Source: Gordionus sp. m RMFG-2023 (lineage: Eukaryota; Nematomorpha; Gordioida; Chordodea; Parachordodidae). From it: a stretch of DNA of 64,000 nucleotides. The stretch lies in contig NC_088779.1 of the NCBI RefSeq assembly GCF_954871325.1, positions 9,798,846-9,862,845 of the forward strand, given 5' to 3'. Below, in pieces: positions 35,201-47,200 of the stretch. The first letter of the stretch is position 1, and every line of letters begins with the position of its first letter. Both the position numbers and the translations under genes were made by a program. Under the pieces are notes generated by a model. The model ran no database searches. It saw only the letters and a list, made by a program, of their open reading frames with translations, and was not told the DNA's origin.

Positions 35201-38200
35201 TGGGTAAGTTTTATGAGTATTTATCAAATCTAGATATTATTTCAATCATGATTTATCAATTTAGAGCTAGCGGGTTTTGCTAAACCATAATACACGTCAA
35301 TTATGGTAATTAATAATGAAAAAAATTTCAAAATCTTGAAAAGGCAATTTCATGGCTGTTTATGATTGGTATTTAGGATTTATGATAAGAAATCTTAATC
35401 TCTCCTTAAAATTCATATTTTTTTTATATCCAAAATGTTTACCAAATTAGCCAAAATTAAGTTTCAATTTTTAAGTATTAAGATATTTTGAACAATAAAA
35501 CAATAAAATTATTCCATACATATCATTAATTAAAAATGCATCTCAATTTATTATGGCCTAAAAAAACTAATGGTTTAGGAAACCCCTTGAAGTGGTTTGC
35601 CTCACCCCTCTATTGGGGCTTGTTGAACAAAATTTTCACTTTTACAAAATATAAAATTTAAAAAAAAAATTTTATTCTTAAGATTTTTTATAAGGCACCT
35701 TTAAAGAGTATAGTCTTAGGTATCCCATCATATATTATTTTTTATATTATCTATAAAACAACAAGAGCTATAGCCAATTTTGTAAAAATTGGTTCGACTA
35801 ACCCCAGTCTCCCTTACTAATCCAAATAGATACATTTTTGACATTACAAAATGTTTTTTCCACTTAGGTATATAGGTTATTATTTTTAAATGAAACATTT
35901 TATTAATAATTACATATACATATCGTTTGATAAAAATATTATTTTAAAAAAATACGCCAAATAATCAGCATAATACCATAATATTTGATAAATAAACATA
36001 AAACAACGTCGATACCAAAGAATGTGAAAATAGACAAACGAAGTAATATGTGTCATTAGAATATGCTAAAACAATAAAAACAACGATAATTTTAAACAAA
36101 TATATATTCTAACGAGGTTTGCTATTAGTGAATATAAAACTCAAAATCTACTTTTTCCTTTTTTAAAAAAAAATTAAATATAAATTATAAACTACCTATA
36201 AAACAATTAATTCATCGTAATAAAGATAAATGTAATATAGTAAGTTTTAAACGTGCTCTGGAATACTTTTTTAAACATAAATTTTTTTCTTGTCGGTGAT
36301 AAATTCTAGGATGTGTAGACTTAGAATATGTACTTTTGACCTTTGAATTTCAAACAATTTTGTGGTGAATTTTAATTTTATATAGATTTTTTATTCAAAT
36401 TTTAAAAAAATACATAAAAGTTTGTGGCGCAATTGTCTGAAATTCATAGGCAAAACTAGATGCATTTATTAAAAATTTTGCCCCCCCCCCTTCAAATGTT
36501 TAAAAATTATCTTATTGAATGGTTTGGCTCCTCTATTTATTTACTTAAACCTATAAAATATGCAATATGTAAAAAAAAAAATATTTTAAATTAACCCGCC
36601 TATCATCGCCCCTTGTTTTAAAAATACTTTTAAACCAATCACTCGTCATTGTTTAAAATCTTTTATCTCGCCAACATCAATCTGTAGAATGGGCGAATGG
36701 GCGAGCTAAGATGGGCGAGCGAAGATGGGCGAGTTGAAAATCCGCCCATAAAAATTGAGGGATTTGGAATTCATTGTTAACCATTTATAAGAAGAAATAA
36801 ATAAATAAAAGCAAGAAAGAAAGAAAGAAAGAAAGGAAAGAAAAGAAAAGAAAAGAAGAAAGAACGCCAAGGGAGAGAGGTCTGGGGAGCAAGTTTAAAA
36901 CGTTAAAATTTGGTAAAAATATGAAAATCTAGTATATAGTTTAACCCCCCCCCCCCACCACCTCCAATTAATTGTAAAATCGACTGCCATTATTACATAT
37001 TTTGAAACTATAAAAATAATATATATATTTAAAACTTATTTCAAAAAAAAAGCCAGACCTTTAAAGCCAACTATAGAACCAATCGAAAAACTTCTGATGG
37101 CTGGTGACACAGTCGAAATCATCTGTAAAGTAAAAGGGGCCAACCCAATGCCTAAAATATTTTGGAAACTTGGAAAAGGAAAATCTTTTACTATATTAAA
37201 CGGTAAACATTCCTACCTTAATAATTCTCTTTAAATATTCTTTTTAATTATTATTATGTACTAACTAGGAAAAATAAATAGTCTCACTGTGTTAAAATCG
37301 GAAAACTAATTATTTGCCACATAATAATCATACCAAATATAATAAAAATTTTAACAAATAATTTACATTATAATCCCAAAGGAACATATCACACTACGAT
37401 AGATAGTACCGGTGTTTACGATGTCATGAATATCTTACGTTTGACAATGGAATCTAAGTATAATCAAGCTAAATTACAATGTTTAACGATCAATGAAGTT
37501 ATGAGGAAATATAATGAACCACGTCTAATTAGCCATATCACCTTATCGATATCATGTTAAATATATAGCATAGATTAATATAATTTTTCTAATGAAAAAA
37601 TAATATTACCTAATGAATTGGTCGTATTGGGGATATGGAATTCATGGGCTTTTAGAATCCCTCGATTTTATATTATTTATTAAGAGCGCGATTTTTAAAA
37701 TATTGAAGAACTAACTTGACAGGAGTTGCATTTTAGCATGTATGGAGTATACAATTTTTTTAAAAACCTGTGCCATAACCTTTAGAAACTACGCATTTTG
37801 TTTTTTATATAAATTTTATGCATATAAATTTGAAAAAATACTTAAAAGTTAATGGTTGTCTCAAATTCCATAGGGTATATCTATGATGGAATATATTTCC
37901 GTAAAAATTTAGAAATTACTCTTGGTAAATGATTTAAAATCGTGATTCATCCCCACGAATTTCAAAGCCCATTACGACTAATAATAAAAAATATTAATTA
38001 AAAAGGTAATAATAGAATTTGAAAAGAATGTATCCTTCAATAAAAGACATTTTACTATATATTATTTTAATTTTATAATTTAGCATAGCCCTGAATTTTT
38101 CTAAGGGATAGTGGCTTGGGTTAAATAATCCTTTTATAAGTCATTAAAGAATATCGTAGCTTAAGGAGGCCTTTAAACCGAAAGGGATATAATTTTGAGA

Positions 38201-41200
38201 GAACTTTTATATAAAATAACCAATCATATCTCGATGTTTTATTGTCAATTAATTCGTTTCTATTTAAATAAAAATGACATCGGTTTAAATTCATCTATTT
38301 TAATTACATAATTATAAATATTAATAATTATTAACAGATCCACCTCAAGAAGTTCACTTGAGTAAAGACGAGATAATTCTTTTAACCCAGAAAGGTCCTA
38401 ATGGCAATACCAGCATATTAGCTAAAATTACTGAACAGGTGATATGCGACTCCGACAGTAATCCTAAATCCGCGATAAGGTGGTTTATAAATAACTACAA
38501 CAATACCCTGACTCAAAGGAATATTTTGACTACAAACGTTAGCGCTTTACTGAAAATATATGGGACGGATAATTTTTTTAGAAATTCTGAGCCCTTTATC
38601 AATGTAACTTGTGAAATCAGCAACCGTTATGGGAGAGTCAGCAAAGACCTCATTGTTAAAATATGGCGTAAAATTACAAAATATATATTTTTACAGTTTG
38701 ATGACGATTTTTATAAACCGAACCCCATCTAAAGGCCATACCTGTGGCTCACATCAGGGCCGTAGCCAGGAATTTTCAGATAGGGGGGGCCAAGTGCTTA
38801 CTTTGGGGGATACTATTTTTTAGAAATTTTTTTCTATTTTTATTAAAAATTTAATAACAAAATACTACTATATATGAATATACAAAACAAAATAATACTA
38901 TAATATGCATATACAAAACAAAATATTACTATAATAGAATACGGCTATTTTTATTTTTAAATTTTAATGAAAATGAATTAAAAGATTAATTTTGTGTTAT
39001 TTTTTTTCCATAAGCCATCAATACTAAATATTGCTTACGTTGATACTGCATCGACTCTCTAGTGCTCGATAGAACTCTCTTTAGTGTAGAGAACGAGGCC
39101 TCACAAGAAGCCGTTGATATCCCAATGATTATGGTTGCTGAATAGCATTTATACAATTCTTTAAATGCATGTGAGCCGATTTTTAAAAACGGCTAATTCA
39201 ATATTACATCCAGAATAATATTACGCAAGCCTGGAGATTTTGCTGATAGAAGTAACAAAGATCTAGACATATATTAACGAAATCTCGAGGCTTAGGCATA
39301 ATTTTTATGGCTTAAATATTGAGTTAGCCGTTTTGAAAAATCGGCTCAAATCGAGCCATTTAACAACACTATGCATGATGATAATTTATTCTATACATAT
39401 GTAGAATATTTTCAAAATTATGTTTTTCTTTAACTTCGGAAGCTAACAGCTATCTTCATTTCATGATGTATTTCCATATTTAAGTTTACCAATGATTTTA
39501 ATAGGGCCATTTTATCTGATAAAAAATAATCAGGGTCAAAGAGGGACAATGTATTGAAACATGAAAGAAGATTATAATTATCTTGTGTAAATCTGTCTAA
39601 AAACCGATCAACAAAGTTATCAATAATTTCATAATAAATCCTTTTTAAAAAACACCAATTGAAGTCTTTTTCACAATCAAATCGTAATTTGCTATCAACT
39701 AAAAAATCTTGAAAATTTATAAGCGTTTTACGTACCCTTGATGATTTTTGGGGAGTGAGATTAAATTTTGCTAAAAGTTTTTAAGCTTTAATTATAATCA
39801 AATCAAAAGAATTATCACTTCTTTTATTTTTTAGTATATTGATCGTAGAATCAATACAATTTTTAGCAACCACTAGATTAGTATACCTATTGACTGTAGA
39901 TACTTATTTAGTGGATCTATTGTTATTAATATCTCATAAATTATAATGGCTAATATAACGTAATTTATATTCATGCATTGAGATAAAGACCTGAGGCTTC
40001 GGCTGAATCATGAGTGGAAACCTCTGAATTAAGAGCTCTATTAGAAAAGTAAAATAATACTTCTGGCCTCAAAATTCTCATAAATGATGCGAGATGTTTC
40101 CAAATGACCAGTCCACCTTTGGTCTAAAAGTCTCTTAAGAGTATGGCCTGTATATTTACAGGATACGTTAAAACGCCTAAAGAAATTATACAATGCATTG
40201 GATAAATTAAAAAAATTAGAAATGATAACAATATTATAATACCAATTTTGAACCACAAGATGCAACTTGTAACAATGTATAAAAGGAACTTTTTTATTAA
40301 TTTTTTTTTGAAGAAGGGTTTGCACTCCTCCATTTCGGCCAGACATAACGTTTGCACCATCATATGCCTGGCTTATTATATGTTGAATTAATATTTAAAG
40401 TTGCCTTAAAATGCAATCAATGATGATTTCAGCAGAAAGACACTCTAAATTAATAATTCCTATTAAGTTTTCTTGGACTTCTCCAGAAAAAATATAACAG
40501 TAATTATGCTCAGGTTTTCACAACCTGATGCATCTTTTGTCTCATCAGCCTTAAGACAAAAAAAGGCTCTCGCTTTTGTTATATTTATCAGAAATATATT
40601 CAAGCACCATATCTGCCATGATAGATATTACTTCATTTTGTATCTGAGGTGATGTGTATTGGGCATTTTTGGGAATAAATTTCATAATCTTATTTAATTC
40701 TGGATATTTTTGAATCGTGTATGAAAACATTGCTATAAATAATCCAGAAGAATAAATTATTTTTACATCATTAGCAACATCTATAATTTGTGTCGAACCA
40801 GTGCCACGAAAAGGTAGCTCCTGTATGCTAAGAAATAGGATCAAATTAAATATTACTTCCCAACATTGTTGTTATTTCTGTATATCATGCCATATTGTAA
40901 TTGAATTTAAATGAGCTTTTGAGATCTCGTGTTTTAGCAGTCCCTTTTGGCAGCTAACGCATTTTTCCAATTACTGAATCTCTTTTGTCCAAATTCATCA
41001 CTTGGACACACAAGTATTTCCTACATGGAAAACAAAAAGCAGCGTCAGCTTTACACTGTACCCAACCAGTCTCAACCTCTGTACCATGATTTTTGAAATG
41101 ATCTTTGCCTTCCATGGATATCTTTTTTCACATAATCGTTCAATTTGATTTGCTTTGGTTCATTCTGGCCAAGGTCACCTGGGATTTGAATTGAACTTGA

Positions 41201-44200
41201 ATTATTAGAGGATTTTTTTGACCCTAAAATATTATAATTAATAAATTGTAAGGAGGGAAAGGGTCATAATAAAGGTCATCAGGATGGGCAAAGGGAAGGG
41301 CATGCTGAAAATGAACACATACAAAATTCTCTATCTTGTATTTAACAAGTATTTGCTATACTGTAGTGCCCAACTCTGATGAACAGTATCAAGTAAAATA
41401 AAAAGATCATAAATATTATATTTTTTAAGATTAAAGAAAAAAAATAATATTTTTTATATTTATAAATCAATTATTAGTTGCCTCTTGACAATGAGAGACT
41501 GAGCTTCTAAATGATTGAGCCTCTTCTTCATTTTCAATATTTGTATTAAAATCAAAATATAATAATGAATCACCATAATCACATACTCCTATTGATATTA
41601 TCAAAAATATATAAATAGAAAAATCTGGGTTAAGTTTTAAACTATTCACCATCTTCCTCTATCTGAGAGTAGTGGATCATGATCTAGATTATTAGCTTCA
41701 ACTTCATTCATATCTTGAAATATGAGCGAATATATTTATTGTAATAATTACTATGCTAAAATGATAATATTAATAATAAAATAAATGTCTCTATCTCTTA
41801 TCTTATACATATGAAATATTAATATATAGGTATTGCCCAACCCTATAGATATTAGTTTTTGCTCATATATCATATAAGTCATGGTCAAATAATTCTTCAC
41901 AAAAAATAATAATAGAAATTTATACTAACTCTGAGCAGAATCAGTTTCAGAAATTTCTGATGTAGTATTACTAGTAGTTTGTAGAGGTTGTGATGTTTCT
42001 TAACATTTGTTTAACTTAGAATAAGAATTAATGACTGATTGATGTTTCTTCATAATTTTAAAATAACCGCTGTAAACCAAAGTAACTCGTTATTTATTAT
42101 AATAATAATAATGTGATACCTATATAATGTTATACACAAACACACATGAATATAAATGAATGAATGATGATTTAATATTGGGTAAAATAAAAATAAAACA
42201 GGATAGAAAGAAATTTACAAACTAGACATGTTTTTTGAATAAATATTCAAAATATATTTTAAAAAGATAAAAATAATCAATTCTAAAAAAATTTTAAAAT
42301 TGGGGGGGGGGGGCAGAAAAATTACTGGGGGACATTTTTGGGGGCCTAAGATTTTTTTCTGGAGGCCAGGCTAGGTTTGGGGGCCAAAAAATTTTTTGAA
42401 GGGACCTGGCCCCCCGGGTTTCCCTTTTTCCCTCGTGGATACGGCCATGGATCACATAAATAAACCGAAACGGACCGTGCTCCGGACCAATTTTTTTCTT
42501 AAATTAAAAAATTTATATATATTCTAATATAAGAATAAACAAATATGATACACAACATTTTTTTTATTATAGAATAATAATATCATTATATTAGTTCTTG
42601 TCTAAAAGTTATTTCATTTTTGAGGCATGACCCACAGTACTCATGATGTATTCACTCATTTTGCTTGATAATCTATTTCTCTTCTTAGCTACTAAGTTAC
42701 ATGCTCTACAAAGAACTTAAGTGCTTAATTTTTTCTATTCCCTTTCAACAATATTTACAAGTTAATTTACAGACAATAGTATTTTCATAAATAATAAAAC
42801 TGTATAGACCCTTAAAGGAGGGGGATGCCATACTGACTTTAATTTTTTTTAGATAATGGATGCATATTCCGTTAAAATAAATTTTGAAATGTTTAAATAT
42901 TGGATCTCTTAAACTTAATATTTATTTTATAATGCCTTAAACTTATATCTTAGATTTACATTCGTTATGGGCAACTAATATTTTGTAAGAGTATATATAA
43001 TATATCAATAATAAAAATAGTATAACTAGTTTTGAGTATGAATAAAACTTGAATCTGAAGCTTCTTGGTATTGTTTATATTTATTTAAAAATGATAAAAA
43101 AAATGAGAATATATAACTGTTCGGTCCAAACTGAACCGGATCAAAAAAAAATTACAAAATTAAAACCGAACCTGGAAATAACTTTTAAAGACCAACCGTC
43201 AATATTCGGTCACAAGGTTTATCGAACTGCACTTGTTTTAACATTAAGCTTTATCTTTCACCATTTAATTTATAATATTACGCTCAAAACAGTGTTTGCG
43301 AAAATATTATGTTAATTAAGAGAGGCTATACCAAGCCAAAAATAATATTTCTGGTACACGAGTAGAGATTGCTTTGCAAAAATTTGGACAGGGCAAAACA
43401 GATTGGTAGATGAGATTCTAATTTCTAGGAATAATTCAGGCTTGATATTATATAATTAATTATTTTATACAAAGAAAAATAGCTAATTTTAAATTTTCTT
43501 ATTTTTATTAGAGATATTGTAGAATAGTTTCCTATTATCTTTTAAATTGACACAATATTTTTCAGATAAACCCATATGTTTGACAAACAACTCATTATAC
43601 CTGTCTAAAGTAAATTCAACCCTGGAGGTTAGATGCGACATGCTGAGTCGACCTGGAATCCTCAACTACCATCTGTATTATCTGAACGATGATTATGTTA
43701 GAACGGTAGCAGAAAATTTTACCAAACTGAAAATAAATTCGTTCCCTTTAACGTATGGGCAAAGATTAGTAAATTTAAGGTCTCCCCAAAATTTGTTTCA
43801 CTTATATCTCGACAAACCTACCAAGTATGGGACATACATATGTAGGGCGCAAAACAGTTTAGGAATCAGCGATGAGAATTGCTATATAAACATTTTACCA
43901 TCAGGTCAGACTTATATTTTATATTCGACAATTCATTTGAAATCGATATGGTAGTTTTATTAAAACCCATTTTGGCTCAAATTATTTTTGATAATACTTT
44001 TATTAACTAAGGTGTGAATTAGAAAAATAAAACTCGTTTTGCCTATTTATCTTTTATTTATAAAATTGTTGTCCCGATCTCAAACTCCTAATACTCAAAT
44101 CATGTTTCAAGGATAATAAAAAAAGTTATTTTAAAAATTACATATAATTGCAATAATATGAAATATTTTAAAACAGGTTAAATATTCATTTGCAATAAAT

Positions 44201-47200
44201 TGATTGACATATAACAAAATTAATTTACCAAAAAATCTCAAAATAAAAGATATTTCATAATATTATATAGAAATAACAAAATGAATAGGAATATAAAATA
44301 ATTTTAATATTTTAGGTTAAAATATATTTGTCTAACAAAGCCTTCCTATAAAATGATTATATTTTATCTCTAACATTTGATTGAGTAATAAATTTTCTAG
44401 ATTTTTCGCAATAAATGTTTCTTCTGACATTTACCACATCATGATCATCATTCGATAGAGTTAATGTTAAATTATTACATATGCCCGTCCAAAAATCATA
44501 AGGTATTTCTTTTTTTTACTGTGGCTATCTTTATTGATGAAAACCATCCCTTAAATATTCTGAAAGGATATTCGATGATAAATTAGAAAAGTTTGACTAT
44601 TTTGGAACCTCGAAAATATAGCCCGATTTAACCAGGCAATGTTTATGTATTGCAGAAATAACCAATTCACACTGCCACCACTATAACACACTGCCAAAAA
44701 AATAAGGAAATTTATACATTGCCGCTTCTATACAAAATAAAATATCTTAAAACAAAATTTTAAAAATAAATTTTGATATTTAAATGGTAATGCTTTGATT
44801 ATAAAGTATTGAGTTATGGGTTTGAGAAATAGGAATAGAGTTTGTTTAATATTACCATTTTTTTTATAACCCAGCTAAATTATAAATTTGAAATATTAGA
44901 TCCTCCTCTACCCATTTCAAATTGTACCTCGAGTAAAATAAACTCAAGTGTTTTGATATCTTGCGATAATCCTAATACAAATTATGGGTTTCCTGTTCAA
45001 AGGTTATTTTTTTTTAAAAATTAAAAACAAATGCCTATTTTATATTGATTATTATCTATTAGAAGTAATTCTAGGGTTGGTTTTTTTCCTATTAATGGAT
45101 AGGTTAATTTTTTTTCTAGCCTTGGTATTTCAAATATCTTTTATTAACCAGTATATTAAAATTTGAAAATGAACCAAAAAATCAATTGAATTAATTATAA
45201 TATATTATCATAATCCATGTTTCATTAGATAATAAATACGTTGGTATAACTATTCTTAACTTGATAATCTTCGATTTTTCAAAATAAGCTTAATTTATAT
45301 ACTACCGCGAACAGTTTTAATATTATAAGGAGTTTGAGACTGGGAAGGAAAGACATTATGGAATAATATAAGGAGCTTCATCGGGAAATTAGAATATCTC
45401 CGTCACCACTGCAAGACCTCGTAAATAGTATTTTTGAAATTGTTTAGGAGAGGCAAAAAAAACTATAACTCTTATTTTATACTTATTAATGAAAACTTTT
45501 AATTAATTCTTCATTCAAATGGCTTTTTAATAAAAAAAATGTTCATATATGAGATGTGCCACTTACGGGGTTTTCTTGACAAGTTAAGTTGTTTTGATAA
45601 CGCTAAAAATTTGATTTTACAATTTTTTCATTAAAAATAAATATAAATTACGAAGTTTTGATCCTTGTTTTTTCTTCGTTTTAATGTTATTTGATTTAAA
45701 AAAACTAGTATTTTTTAGTTATTGAGACACTATTTTTTGAGAGATGAAGCTGGCTTATAGATGAACCCGTTTATACAAAAAACGTATTTTTAAAAAAATG
45801 TTACATACGAGGTCTTGCAGTGGTGACGACTATATGTAATATCAACTTTTATTTTATTCAAGATACATGTTACAAGCTAAGAGAGGAAATTCAAAAATTT
45901 ACAAAAATATATCTGAATCAAACGTACCTTGGTTTAATGTCAGTCATCCCCTGATAGATGAAAACACGCTTTATAACTTTAAGGTTATATCATACAACCA
46001 ATATGGCTCCCAAGACAATAATATCAGTCCTACTCTCACTATCAGAACACAAGAAATGACCTCAAGTATGTATATAAATGCATATTTTATTTTTACAGTA
46101 AAAAGTACAGTACCGTAATATTAAAATAATCTAAGATTTAGGAATAATTTTTGTACCTAAATTTGACTTTTTTTAAAAAAAAAAGGTTGGGGCAGGGAAG
46201 AATTTAAACTTCCTTTAATGACCATTACCTGGATAGTCATTGTATCTGTAGTACTGGTTATGGCTATAATTATATCTGCCGTGGTTACGTTTACTTTGGT
46301 CAAATACAAAAAGAAAAAAAATACCCAAATTCCAGGAAGCCCTTATTTAAGTAATGCATTATTTCTTATTTTTTTTTAATGAAAAGTTTGTTTTTAAAAA
46401 AAAATCAATGAATAATTTAAAATTTTTTCTTTAAATATCAGATCACACCTTTGTGGATTCAAAGAATGATTTAGTTATTCGGAAAACTAATTTAGACAAG
46501 TAAAAAAAAATATGGAAATTGTATTTTTCATAAATATTAAAACATAATAAATAACAATAACTAGTATAGGGCAATTGCTCTAGTTTTTCGTTAGCCGAGA
46601 AGATACCTTAGCCTCCTGGCAATGATGTGTTGTATATACTACTAAATTGGCTATTCATGTATTAAATGCATGAAAAAATTTACCTCCATTGTGTGGTTTG
46701 CACGTCAATTAAATGACATCAACATGCATTAATATAATGATCGATAAGACTATTAGTCTATGTACCCCACAAAATGATACTACAACTGACTCTTATCTAT
46801 GTATATTTTTATTAATGAATCGGCAATCTAATAGTAGTAGTATATAACATTGCTGCTTCGGAACTTTGAAATAATCTCCAACGTAATAAGAATAGGGTAA
46901 AATTAACCTGTGTCTAAATGCGTAACGAATTTTCTTTGGCATGTACCTGTAGATTAAGCCAAGCTTTTATTTAAATTCAATTTTTTCTATATTTTATATT
47001 CTTCATACTTAAATTTATAAACAGCTTTGAAAAAATGCCTTATCCGGAAAATGGACATCTTATCGGAAAGTCCATCAGACGTAAGGAAAATTATTTTTTA
47101 ACTCCAATCTTCACTTTTAAGGAATTTTATTATATATTAATGATGTCAATTTAATATATTATTTTTTTAAAAAACGTATATTAGCTAACAATTACACTGT

